This document shows positions 32,932-41,931 of a DNA stretch of 55,505 nucleotides, in pieces. Within the stretch, counting starts at the first letter, position 1. Every line of letters begins with the position of its first letter. A model generated the notes under the pieces. That model saw nothing but the letters and a program-made list of their open reading frames with translations. It made no database searches and had not been told where the DNA came from. Source of the stretch: Alkalimonas cellulosilytica (lineage in GTDB: Bacteria; Pseudomonadota; Gammaproteobacteria; Enterobacterales; Alteromonadaceae); assembly GCF_036325985.1 (NCBI RefSeq), contig NZ_JAUHLI010000019.1, positions 1 to 55,505 of the forward strand. The letters are read 5' to 3'. A program made the translations under genes and the position numbers.

Positions 32932-35900
32932 TTAGTTTGCAGTCACGGTAAACACCGGTGCCGTCGGCTCGCTGGCATCGATAGTAAAGGTGTAATCACC
33001 GGCTGCCGGGAAGCTCAGGTTCAGGTTGCCGCCGTTAAACACCAGCGTCTTCCCTACCCCCAGCTCCATGGCGCCGCCGTCATCACCTGCACCGAAATTG
33101 ATGTCGGCCCAATCGGCATCGGCAAACTTAAACTCGTAGTTTTGAGCTTCCAATGTCATGGTGACCTGATACTGATCAGCCCCAATGTACTGGAAGGGCA
33201 TGCTGGTCCCCCAGTCCGTCAAACTGCCACGCAGATAGATGGTGGTGGCCCCATAAGGCCGCTTCTCTTCCACCAACAGCACCGGTGCTTCCGGATTGCT
33301 GGCATTCAGACTAAAGCGATAGGTGCCGGCTGTTGCTATGGTCAGCCGCAAGTTAGCACCCTGACGCGCCAGCGTCTTGTTGCTGCCCAGCACCACGTCG
33401 GCACCATCAGCGCCGCCGCCAAAGTCCACGGAGCTCCAGTCGGATGAAGCTACTTTGAACTCATAGTCGCCCGCTTCCAGATGACGCTCCAGCGCATAGA
33501 CATTGCCACCTTCGTACAGCATCTCATCGTCGGTGCTCCAGCCATTCATGCCGCCACGGACAAAGACACTGGTCGCCTCATAAGGCGGGATATCCGGTGC
33601 GCCAGTGGTCGCATCGGCCGACAGGCCTTCGCCCTGGTCGCCATGCTGAGGTTTGATAAAGACCGCCATGGTGCGCGCCGGGACCACGAAGGTGCCTTCG
33701 TCATTGCCTTGCTGGAAATAGGCCGAGCGCACCCGGCTATCAACCGAAGCCTGCTGGATAGGGTGCAAATCAAAGTCCTGTGCGGTTGGGATGCTGTGCG
33801 CTACTTCATGGGCACTGCCGTTGATCACCACTACCAGCGCATCAATGGTTGGATCCAGATCGGCCAGACCCAGCCCATCGTCGATGCTCATCACAATCAA
33901 GCCGGGCGTCTGGTTGCTGCCAACATTGTGAAAACCTACCCGGTCCATCACATCCCCGGCGGTCCGCAAGCGGAACAACGGATGCTGACTGCGAATGCGC
34001 AGGAACTCGTTAAAGACTTCAGCAGCAAAGGAAATATCCTCCGGCTGCACTGCGGTATTGGGGTTTAAAAACAAACGGGCAATCGCATCCCAGTTGCCTT
34101 CATTTTTTTCTGCCAATGGCAGGCCCACCGCCCAGTTATTGGTCTGGAAAGTGAAATCCACGTAATTGAACCAGTCGCCGGAGTCGTAACTGTCTCTGTC
34201 CATCGACTTGGAGCGCAGGAAATCACCCCCCAATTGCAGAAAGGGAATGCCCTGGCTCATCAGCGGAATGGCAATGGAGATGTTTTGCGCCCGGACCCTG
34301 TCTGCCGCAGACATCTGCTCATCCAGCCGGTACTGCAACTGATCCCACAGCGTTTCGTTGTCGTGCTTGGAGACGTAGTTGATGATATCGGCTGGCATTT
34401 CAGCATAGCCAGCTGGCTGACCATTCCAGTTTAAGCTGGATGCCGGGCCCGAGCTGCCACGATGCGTCAGCAGCACATAGTCTTTTAAAGTAGCTGCCAG
34501 GCTAACCCGGATGATGTCCAGCTCGCTGCGATCTGAGTCACTTAGCTCCGACTTGAATAACGCCGCGCTGCGCACCCCTTCCCGAATGCGATCGTTGAAG
34601 GTACCGACCGCAGTGCCAGCCATATCCTGCTGCTTGGCCTGGGTAAACAAGCGGTTATTGGCCACTTCGCCAAAGTTCCAGCCTTCACCGTAGAAGTAGG
34701 TGTCTGGGTCGACCGCACGGACTGCCTCACGGGCCGCCAGAATGTCTTCTTTGCGGTGATGGCCCATAATATCGAAGCGGAAATCGTTGTAGCCGAAGTC
34801 CCGCGCCAGGATCACCAGCGAGTCGCGGATAAACTTATCCATCATCCTGTGCTCAGTGGCGGTGTTCTCACAGCAGGTCGAGCGTTCAATCACCCCGGTG
34901 CTTTCGTTGTAGCGGTGGTAGTAGCCCGGCACTATTTTGTCGAACACCGACTTATCAAACAGACCGGACGAACTGGTATGGTTGTAGACCACATCCAGCG
35001 CCACCCGCAGTCCCATCTCATTCAAGGCCTGGATCATGGCCCGCACTTCCCGTACCCGGGCCGGCCCTTCCACCGCGGTGGCAAAACTGCCTTCCGGCGC
35101 AATAAAGTGGTGTGGATCATAGCCCCAGTTAAAGCCATCCAGATGTCGCATCGACTGCACCAGCGCCTGAGCCTTGGTTTCATACGGCAGATAGCTTTCC
35201 AGAACCGAGATGATAGTGGCGCTGTTGCTTTCGACACCACAGACCGGTGCCTGCGGATTCAGTTGACACAAGCGGCCGACGGTATCGGTGATTTCCACCC
35301 GCTGGCTGACATCCTCGTTGATATTGGACTGATTGGTCGCTGGCAGTACGTGAAAGTGGGTGACGCCTGCCTCAGCCAAACGCCGCAGATGCTGCACCGG
35401 CGCCGAGTCCTCTTCCGTGAAAGCCAGGTACTTGCCGCGCCAGCCGGTCCGGGTGCTGATATCGCGGATACTAAAATCACGGATATGGCCTTCGTAAATC
35501 ACAATGTCTTCCGGGTGCTGCACCACGGGCACTGGACGCTCATCCCAACCTTCCGGTTTAAAGTCGTCGTCGTTCAGATCGACAAACTGACTAAAAAGGC
35601 CATTCATCGAAACATTCAGCGAGTAAGGATCGGTCGCTTCCATCACTTCCACAGCACGGGTCAGAGGGTGGTAAGCGGTGACCTGATAACGGTAGAACAA
35701 CCGGTCCAGCTCGTCACGATCAGCGCTGTACGACCAGACACCGGTCTCGCTGTCGTAATCCATCAACACACTGTCTTGCAGATTTTTGGCAGCATTGTAG
35801 ACCTGCAAACGCACCTCATGGGCGGTGGGTGCCCAGACCGCAGTATGGATGCTGCCCGCCTCGTAATGAATTCCCAGCTGGGCCGAAAGGGCACTGTTCT

Positions 35901-36906
35901 CGCCATAGGCATAAAGATCATCCAGCACTTTGGCGGCCTGCACCCAGGTTGCTGTCAGTAACTCACCCTCTTGATTGTAGGCTGCCAATGCCAGCTGCTG
36001 ACGCGCCAGTTGCTTAGCTGTCGCCCGATCCACATCCAGCATAAAGGCAGGCTGATCGCCAAGGTGAGGCACCAGCGCCCGCTGCGCATCGGTTAAATCC
36101 ACCGGCACCAGTTCAATCGACTGGCCAGTCAAATCCTCATCCAGTACCTGAATGTCAGCCTCGGCATCGTGAAACAAGCGTACCCGGTTGGCGGCCCATA
36201 CATCGGCATTCCAGATCAAAGTATGCTGATCGATCCAGTGTGCCGCCGCACCCTGCACACTGACACCCAACGACAGCAGCGGGTATTCAAACACCGAAGC
36301 CACTCCGGAGAAGGTCCAGTTCATGCGGGCAAAATCCGGGTCGTCTTGCGACAACGGCATGGTGAAATCACCACCGCCCATCTCTTTGCCGGAGTCTTCG
36401 GTGCCAATATGGATAATAAAATTACCGCAAGCGCCTTCGGTACCGGCATAGCCCTCTTTCAGCTCCAGCAACCAGTAGGCGCCGTAGTTGGGATCGATGC
36501 CGGTAATCGGCAGACCATTGTCCCAGGAGGGGGCTATCGACGCTGGTTGGTAAGCATCGCAGGCATCGTTGTTCCAGGTGTGCAGCCGCCAGCCATCGTA
36601 GTTGCCATCCTGCGGCCTTTTGTAAAACAGCACCGCCTGGTTTTCATTCGGGAAAATGATCGGGTCCGGCGCATTGGGGTCCGCCCCCACCACGCAACTT
36701 TCATTCATCGCATCCGGCACTGTGGGTGCAGGGCACTGGATTGGCGGTGGATCAATACAGGCCGTGCCGGCCTGATTCGGAATTTGCGGTACAGCACAGG
36801 TCAACAGGACCTGGCCCTGCTCGGTGGAATCGCCGCCGCAGGCACTGAGCAACAGCAACAGCAGCGCACTGGCACCCAGCTTCAGGCATTGTTTCATACT
36901 AGACAT
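32932..36906 (-). CDS. Lipoprotein pullulanase-type GH13 with two C-terminal starch-binding-like modules
   Basis: This 1324-residue debranching enzyme hydrolyses alpha-1,6 links in pullulan and branched dextrins. It has a lipobox at about 19-23 (LLSACGG) and N-terminal carbohydrate-binding (CBM41-like) and pullulanase-associated domains. A beta-sandwich follows (HTAVWAPTAHEVRLQVYN), then the GH13 barrel. The pullulanase signature appears as FNWGYDP near 592, with DVVYNHT near 639, FRFDIMGHH near 710, YGEGWNFG near 740 and YVSKHDNETLWD near 850. The last ~220 residues hold two similar ~100-residue modules (starting ATSVFVRGGMNGW and ATTIYLRGSLTDW) of the X25/E-set type found in amylopullulanases. 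It is second in the operon, 39 bases after the TonB receptor gene, with GGAGC before the ATG. Confidence 0.93.
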   Translation of the reverse strand: MSSMKQCLKLGASALLLLLLSACGGDSTEQGQVLLTCAVPQIPNQAGTACIDPPPIQCPAPTVPDAMNESCVVGADPNAPDPIIFPNENQAVLFYKRPQDGNYDGWRLHTWNNDACDAYQPASIAPSWDNGLPITGIDPNYGAYWLLELKEGYAGTEGACGNFIIHIGTEDSGKEMGGGDFTMPLSQDDPDFARMNWTFSGVASVFEYPLLSLGVSVQGAAAHWIDQHTLIWNADVWAANRVRLFHDAEADIQVLDEDLTGQSIELVPVDLTDAQRALVPHLGDQPAFMLDVDRATAKQLARQQLALAAYNQEGELLTATWVQAAKVLDDLYAYGENSALSAQLGIHYEAGSIHTAVWAPTAHEVRLQVYNAAKNLQDSVLMDYDSETGVWSYSADRDELDRLFYRYQVTAYHPLTRAVEVMEATDPYSLNVSMNGLFSQFVDLNDDDFKPEGWDERPVPVVQHPEDIVIYEGHIRDFSIRDISTRTGWRGKYLAFTEEDSAPVQHLRRLAEAGVTHFHVLPATNQSNINEDVSQRVEITDTVGRLCQLNPQAPVCGVESNSATIISVLESYLPYETKAQALVQSMRHLDGFNWGYDPHHFIAPEGSFATAVEGPARVREVRAMIQALNEMGLRVALDVVYNHTSSSGLFDKSVFDKIVPGYYHRYNESTGVIERSTCCENTATEHRMMDKFIRDSLVILARDFGYNDFRFDIMGHHRKEDILAAREAVRAVDPDTYFYGEGWNFGEVANNRLFTQAKQQDMAGTAVGTFNDRIREGVRSAALFKSELSDSDRSELDIIRVSLAATLKDYVLLTHRGSSGPASSLNWNGQPAGYAEMPADIINYVSKHDNETLWDQLQYRLDEQMSAADRVRAQNISIAIPLMSQGIPFLQLGGDFLRSKSMDRDSYDSGDWFNYVDFTFQTNNWAVGLPLAEKNEGNWDAIARLFLNPNTAVQPEDISFAAEVFNEFLRIRSQHPLFRLRTAGDVMDRVGFHNVGSNQTPGLIVMSIDDGLGLADLDPTIDALVVVINGSAHEVAHSIPTAQDFDLHPIQQASVDSRVRSAYFQQGNDEGTFVVPARTMAVFIKPQHGDQGEGLSADATTGAPDIPPYEATSVFVRGGMNGWSTDDEMLYEGGNVYALERHLEAGDYEFKVASSDWSSVDFGGGADGADVVLGSNKTLARQGANLRLTIATAGTYRFSLNASNPEAPVLLVEEKRPYGATTIYLRGSLTDWGTSMPFQYIGADQYQVTMTLEAQNYEFKFADADWADINFGAGDDGGAMELGVGKTLVFNGGNLNLSFPAAGDYTFTIDASEPTAPVFTVTAN

Positions 36907-36945
36907 TTTTCTTGCTCCAATTCGTAGTCAGTTCCATGCTCAGTG

Positions 36946-39789
36946 TCAGAAGACATACACAGCGCCGAGGAAATACTGGCGGCCAAAGAACTGCAGGGTG
37001 CCGGTCTGGGCCTGCTGCCCAAAGTAACTTTTGGTCGGTTCATCGGTCAGGTTATTGACCTGAAACAACAGCTTCAAATGGTCGTTCCACTGATAACCAG
37101 CCTGAAAGTCGACCACGGTTTCGCTGTGAAAGTTGGTGACCTGCTCATCAATACCAATCTGGGTGGAGACAAAAGGCGAGCGATAGCGGCCGCTGATGCG
37201 GGCCTCAAAACCTTCATACTCCCAAAACACAGTGGCGGTCAGGACTTCGCGGGATAAGCCTTCAAAGCTCATGGGCACCGGATCGCCCCCCAGCGGATTG
37301 ACCAGGTTGACCTCACTCTGGGTGTAGGAGTAGCTGCCACTGACCCCAAGACCAGACCAGAAATCCGGCAGGAAATTAAACACCTGGGTGTAAGCCAGTT
37401 CCAAACCCCGAATGTAACCGCCATCGTCGTTGTTAACCGCGGTAGAAAAAGCGCCATTAAAGGTCGCACGCGGAATACCATCCTCGTTAATAATCTGATC
37501 CGGTACCGGGAAACCGGCGGCTTTAAAATCAAACTCCTGAATGGTGAAGTCATTGATAAAGGACTTGATGTCCTTGTAAAACAAGGCCGCAACAAAAGCG
37601 CCGGCCGGGAAGTACACTTCGTAGGACAAGTCGTACTGCGTCGCTTCAAACGGCCGCAAGAACGGGCTGTTGGAGCTGTTGCCACTGACTTCGCCATCGT
37701 CGCTGATAAAAATCGCGGTATTGGAGGCCAGCCGGTTAATCGGTGGCCGCGACATCACTTTGGCGGCAGCAAAGCGCAGCTGGGTATTCTCGGTCAACCC
37801 TAAGTTCAGGTTCAGGCTGGGCAGGTAGTGGGTGTAGCTATCGCCAATAATGCCCGGGGCATAGCGGCCATTGATCAAGCCGACCTCATCGACAATAAAC
37901 TGGGCCCCTTGCAGCGGGTCGCCACCGACATTGGCCAGATCAGTCGCCGACTGATCGGTATGCACCCGCCGCACCCCGATATTACCGCGCAGCGGCAAGC
38001 CAAAAATTTCGGTATCCAGATTGGCCATCAGATAGGCGGCCAGCACATCCTCAAACACCCGGCCACTTTCCTGCACCGACCAGCTGTAATTCGGTCCCAC
38101 GCCAGGCGTCGGGCTGTTGATCACATCCGGGTTGCCGCTGCCCCAGGTTTGCACCGGCTGCGGAATGCCCTGTGGAAACCAGGCATTCAGCGCTTTATCC
38201 AGATCAATCGCCAGGTAGCTGGGGAAGTAACTGAATTTGCCTTTAAAATCGACCACATCTACCATGTCCTGCGTTAAGCGCAGCGGCGGTTGTGAGCTCA
38301 GGAAGGCGCCATCACTACCGTATTCGAACACCGAGCGATCGTTGCTGTAACGCCGCTCGGAATAACGCACCCCAGCCTCAATCGAGCGCAGCACCGGCAG
38401 GTCCAGCTCGTAACTCAAATCCAGCTTATAGGCATTGACCGCATCGGAGTTTACATAAGGGTAAATGCCATATTTGCTGACCATCACCCGATCGATATCG
38501 GAAAAGGCCGCCGCCTGATTAAAGCCCATATCCGGCAGGTTCAGCCCATTCAGCAAGTAGCTGATCGACACATTGGTATCCAGAACCGGTACCTCGGCAT
38601 TGGCGTCCTCGGCCACCAGCGACCACAGCAAGCCATTGCGGAAATCACTGCTGGCGGTCGAGCGTGACACATCCAGCGACAGATTAAGCCGGTCGGTCAC
38701 ATCCCAGTCGGCATTCACGCCAAAACTGTTGACCTTATTAAAATCCCGGTTGTCATCATTGACAATTTCCACCCGGGTAAAGCTTTGTGAAGTGCGGTTA
38801 AAGGTACCGCCAACCACCGAGCTGTTGTTCAGCACCGGGTTGCCAACAGCGGCACTGGCCCCACCCAGTTTTACCCGAAAGCCGCGGGCAAAAGCTTCTT
38901 TATCAAAGCGCGATAAAAACGCATCGGCTTTTAAGGTGAAATTACTGACCGGCACCCACTCCACCGAGGCCAGATAACCATTGCGGGTCTCTTCACCACC
39001 CCGGTGCTGGATCTCAAAACCCTCACTAAGAAACTCCGGCTGACCATTACCGGTAACATCTTTTTGCGCATTGTAAGCCAGGCCAATAAACTGGGTGGCG
39101 ACACTGGGCTGGTACAAGCGGGCATAGCCCAGCGCCAGCCCCAGGGTGTCGTCCAGATATTTGCCCTGATACGAAAAACTAAAGCGGTGGCCCACACTCT
39201 GACCATCCGGCACTTCGGTAGCCCGATCGTTGTACATACCGCGCAGATTTACTGTGAAACTATGCTGCTCGGTGTTGCGCAGCGGGCTGGCCGTTTCCAG
39301 CTCGACCGTACCGGCCACACCGCCTTCAATCAAGGAAGCTTTCGGCGACTTGTACACAGCAGCCGAATTGATCAATTCAGACGGGTACTGATCAAATTCA
39401 ATATTCCGCTTACCGCTGGTAGACACCTGCTCACGGCCATTTAAAGTGGAAAACACAAAGCCACCCGACATACCACGAATATTGATTTCGGCGGCCTGAC
39501 CGCCGGTACGCACCGCCGATACCCCCGGCAAGCGTGTGAGCGCGTCAGCCATCGATACATCTGGTAAAGCGCCTAAATCATCGGCCGAAATGGTCTCGGA
39601 TACTATGTCGCTGAAACGTTTCGCGTCTAAAGAACGGAATAAACTGCTGGCAAAGCCCCGCACCTGAATCACTTCCACCTGTTCTTCGGCACTGGCAGGC
39701 GCATCCTGCCCGGCATCAGCCACTGCCAAACCACTGACACCAACCGCAGCGAGCGCCAGTGTCAGCAGCGTTTTTTTGGTCTTCAACAT
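36946..39789 (-). CDS. TonB-dependent outer-membrane receptor for maltodextrins
   Basis: This 947-residue receptor has a signal peptide (about 1-26), a TonB box region (EVIQVRGF, about 38-45), a plug domain (VSETISADDLGALPDVSMADALTRLPGV..., INIRGM) and a 22-strand barrel ending GAVYVF. The plug motif 'R-F-S-D-I-V-S-E-T-I-S-A-D-D-L-G-x-L-P-D' is that of the Caulobacter MalA type and related carbohydrate receptors. Its place ahead of a surface pullulanase and behind a MalR-type operator makes maltodextrin import the likely job; substrate is inferred from context. TonB-ExbBD are not in the window. Confidence 0.92.
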   Translation of the reverse strand: MLKTKKTLLTLALAAVGVSGLAVADAGQDAPASAEEQVEVIQVRGFASSLFRSLDAKRFSDIVSETISADDLGALPDVSMADALTRLPGVSAVRTGGQAAEINIRGMSGGFVFSTLNGREQVSTSGKRNIEFDQYPSELINSAAVYKSPKASLIEGGVAGTVELETASPLRNTEQHSFTVNLRGMYNDRATEVPDGQSVGHRFSFSYQGKYLDDTLGLALGYARLYQPSVATQFIGLAYNAQKDVTGNGQPEFLSEGFEIQHRGGEETRNGYLASVEWVPVSNFTLKADAFLSRFDKEAFARGFRVKLGGASAAVGNPVLNNSSVVGGTFNRTSQSFTRVEIVNDDNRDFNKVNSFGVNADWDVTDRLNLSLDVSRSTASSDFRNGLLWSLVAEDANAEVPVLDTNVSISYLLNGLNLPDMGFNQAAAFSDIDRVMVSKYGIYPYVNSDAVNAYKLDLSYELDLPVLRSIEAGVRYSERRYSNDRSVFEYGSDGAFLSSQPPLRLTQDMVDVVDFKGKFSYFPSYLAIDLDKALNAWFPQGIPQPVQTWGSGNPDVINSPTPGVGPNYSWSVQESGRVFEDVLAAYLMANLDTEIFGLPLRGNIGVRRVHTDQSATDLANVGGDPLQGAQFIVDEVGLINGRYAPGIIGDSYTHYLPSLNLNLGLTENTQLRFAAAKVMSRPPINRLASNTAIFISDDGEVSGNSSNSPFLRPFEATQYDLSYEVYFPAGAFVAALFYKDIKSFINDFTIQEFDFKAAGFPVPDQIINEDGIPRATFNGAFSTAVNNDDGGYIRGLELAYTQVFNFLPDFWSGLGVSGSYSYTQSEVNLVNPLGGDPVPMSFEGLSREVLTATVFWEYEGFEARISGRYRSPFVSTQIGIDEQVTNFHSETVVDFQAGYQWNDHLKLLFQVNNLTDEPTKSYFGQQAQTGTLQFFGRQYFLGAVYVF

Positions 39790-39912
39790 GTCTGTTGTCC
39801 CCGGTTTTCTTGTTGTTATGGCAGGCTCTTTTCATTGCACCCTGATGCACCAACCCGCCCGGCATCGGTGATGCCTTGCACAGTTATGGACAGAAATTAA
39901 CCAATGGACAAG

Positions 39913-39928
39913 ATGAATACGTATTCAT
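39913..39928 (-). promoter_or_regulatory. MalR-type operator 3 (receptor-pullulanase operon)
   Basis: ATGAATACGTATTCAT is a perfect 16-bp palindrome with the 14-bp core of operator 1 at 39914-39927. Its centre is about 131 bases upstream of the receptor ATG. Downstream on the minus strand, TTGTCC and CATAAC with a 17-base spacer could be -35 and -10 boxes. ATGCAT lies at 39932. The rest of the 308-base gap 39790-40097 holds nothing else I recognise. Confidence 0.85.
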
Positions 39929-40097
39929 ACCATGCATTTATCAGCCTGCTTGCACCAGCAGGCAGCAGAAAGCCCGACTACACTCAGGCTTTACTTTTTA
40001 TGGTGTTGACGTATGTTAAGATGAGCTTTCAACCAAGTTGGTGCTTGCTAAAGGCACTACAGGTCAGCAGTTGCATTGATAGGATGAGGTAATCGTC

Positions 40098-41522
40098 TTG
40101 GCCAAAACCGCGGATAAAACCATATATGCCAATGTCTTTTTGCGGCAGCTAAATTTCTTGCTGACGGCCCTTTACCAGGCCAGCCAGCCACAAGACTCAC
40201 TCTTTGGTCTGGTGCGAGCTTACTTTCAACAAGAACAACCTGGCTGGCAAGAATTGGTGAACCTGCAGCAAAACTGGCAGAATGCAAAAAAACTGCCAGA
40301 CCCGGCACTAAGCCAACATCGTCGTCGCTACACAGAGTTAAGTTACCAATTGGAACAGCAGCGTTTAAAGCGACTGGAGCAAAGTATCTATTGCTGTGAG
40401 CTGCTGCTGCAACTGTGCGAGGGCGAAAGCAAATCGGAAACCCTGACCCGCTCAGCCAGGGTGCTGGGTAGTTTGCAGTTGCTGGTACCTCATCAGCCCA
40501 AGCGCGCATTGGAGGTGCAGTTCAGTTATAAGCTGCTGTACAAGATGGTGCTGGCGCTGCGATTGCTCGATCACCGGTTGGAGCGGGAACAAATGCCATC
40601 CAGCTGGCAGCATTGTTGGCAACAGCGCCAGTCCGATCCTACCGCAAGTACTCTGTGCCCTTTTAGAAACCAGATCCAGCTGCCTCTGTTGCAAGCCATC
40701 CTGGTACAGGAATTTGGGCAACTGCATCCAGCGGCGCAGAAGCTGCTGCATAATTCGGAGCGACGACTGGATCCACTGACTGAGCTGGATAGCGATGCAC
40801 GTTATCAGTTCTTACTGCAAAGCCATCAGGGCAGCTTGCAATTAGTGCAGCAGGGGTTAGGTGTCTGGCCCTATCAGGGCAGCGATAAAACAGAGCGCCA
40901 GCAGCATGAGCAGCAACAGCAGAAGCAACAACAGTGGATAAAGCAGCTGCTGGAAGCAACCCAGGTACCAGGCCAGGGTAGCGGTAACCTGCTGAAAGTG
41001 CCTCAGGTCTATGCATCCATTGTGATGCCGGGGCGCAAACGCTTCCGCTACGAAGCTTTGCCCAAAGCCGCCTTGCTCTTAAAGCAGGGTGTTCAGCAAC
41101 AGCTGTATAGTGCTGACTGGGTGGATCAGTTACTGCGCATCACTGGCTTGTTCCCTCAAGGCTATGGCCTGGCTTTTATTCCAGCCAGAGCCAGCGAGCA
41201 AAGCCGGGATAAATACGAGTTCGCCATTGTAAATGCACTTTACCCGGCGGAGCCTCAGGTTCCGCACTGTCGTATTGTTACCCGCAACCTGCAGTATAAA
41301 AATACCGGTAAAGACTACGCTGTTCCAACGGCACAGAACCTTTATTTTCGAACGGCCCGTAAGCAGCTTGAAGTGGTGCCACCGGAGCGGCTGCGGGAGA
41401 TCCTGAGCAAATTATTTGCCGATGCCGAACAACGCTTCTTACGGCAATTGCTGCCCCGCTGCTGGCAGCCTAACGATTTTTTTAGCCTGCCAGCCCATCA
41501 GAACTTATGGAATAAGGGCTAG
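40098..41522 (+). CDS. Unknown protein with a degenerate HD-GYP-like C-terminus
   Basis: The 474-residue soluble protein is rich in Gln, Leu and Arg and mostly helical. I recognise no complete domain. The segment at about 304-365 (VYASIVMPGRKRFRYEALPKAALLLKQ, then ITGLFPQGYGLAFIPA) follows the last helices of HD-GYP phosphodiesterases, which read like Y-A-L-T-S-x-R-P-Y-R-x-A-L-x-x-x-x-A and I-G-x-Y-P-x-G-S-x-V. The metal-binding HD and HHExxDGxGYP motifs are not present; around residues 235-260 only HQGSLQLVQQGLG remains in the expected place. It is therefore probably non-catalytic, perhaps a binding or scaffold protein. The start is TTG at 40098 with GAGGT ten bases upstream. It is divergent from the receptor operon and likely monocistronic. 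Confidence 0.65.
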   Translation: MAKTADKTIYANVFLRQLNFLLTALYQASQPQDSLFGLVRAYFQQEQPGWQELVNLQQNWQNAKKLPDPALSQHRRRYTELSYQLEQQRLKRLEQSIYCCELLLQLCEGESKSETLTRSARVLGSLQLLVPHQPKRALEVQFSYKLLYKMVLALRLLDHRLEREQMPSSWQHCWQQRQSDPTASTLCPFRNQIQLPLLQAILVQEFGQLHPAAQKLLHNSERRLDPLTELDSDARYQFLLQSHQGSLQLVQQGLGVWPYQGSDKTERQQHEQQQQKQQQWIKQLLEATQVPGQGSGNLLKVPQVYASIVMPGRKRFRYEALPKAALLLKQGVQQQLYSADWVDQLLRITGLFPQGYGLAFIPARASEQSRDKYEFAIVNALYPAEPQVPHCRIVTRNLQYKNTGKDYAVPTAQNLYFRTARKQLEVVPPERLREILSKLFADAEQRFLRQLLPRCWQPNDFFSLPAHQNLWNKG

Positions 41523-41598
41523 GCATATCCGGTTAACATTCATCTGCCTTTAAGGTATGTGCTTTACACTCAAACAACTACCTATCGCGGAGAATATC

Positions 41599-41919
41599 AT
41601 GCGTATCTTCATGCTTCTGTTGGCTGGCACCCTGATGGTCAGCTCATTTAGTGCTTCAGCCTGCGGCTTTCGCATGAAAGATGGCAAGCTGCTTAGCTGT
41701 AATATGAGCCGTATCGAACTGCTGGATCGGGCCGGTCAGCCCCTGAGCAAAGATGTCGAGGTGCATGCTATCAGCATGGAGCCCGGACAAGCAGGCGAGC
41801 GTGTCGAAACCTGGTCTTATATTTTACCGGGCTCGATCGGTGGCAATTATCTGGTCAGCATCACCTTGGTGCAAGGGAGAATTACTGCGATTGAAAGCCG
41901 GCAACAAATGCGCTCATAG
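41599..41919 (+). CDS. Small secreted DUF2845-like protein
   Basis: The 106-residue protein has a signal peptide (MRIFMLLLAGTLMVSSFSASA) cleaved before CGFRMKDGKLLSC. The mature part follows the order seen in DUF2845-like periplasmic proteins: Cys-G-x-R, L-L-S-x-x-M-S-R-I-E-L-L-x-x-A-G-x-P-L, then V-E-T-W-S-Y and a final L-V-x-G-R-I-T-A-I-E-S strand. It could have one disulfide between its two cysteines. Function is unknown. The ATG at 41599 has CGGAG upstream and gives a clean signal peptide; an in-frame start at 41557 does not. Confidence 0.65.
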   Translation: MRIFMLLLAGTLMVSSFSASACGFRMKDGKLLSCNMSRIELLDRAGQPLSKDVEVHAISMEPGQAGERVETWSYILPGSIGGNYLVSITLVQGRITAIESRQQMRS

Positions 41920-41931
41920 CTAGGGCTCTGC

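Noticed and set aside
34756..35961. 401-codon open frame on the plus strand inside the pullulanase gene
   Set aside because: It is antisense to conserved GH13 catalytic sequence, has no ribosome-binding site or recognisable motif, and its His/Gln/Arg-rich composition is typical of the reverse strand of a GC-rich gene.
36169..36927. 252-codon plus-strand open frame opposite the pullulanase N-terminus
   Set aside because: Shadow of the minus-strand gene; no family pattern and no start signals.
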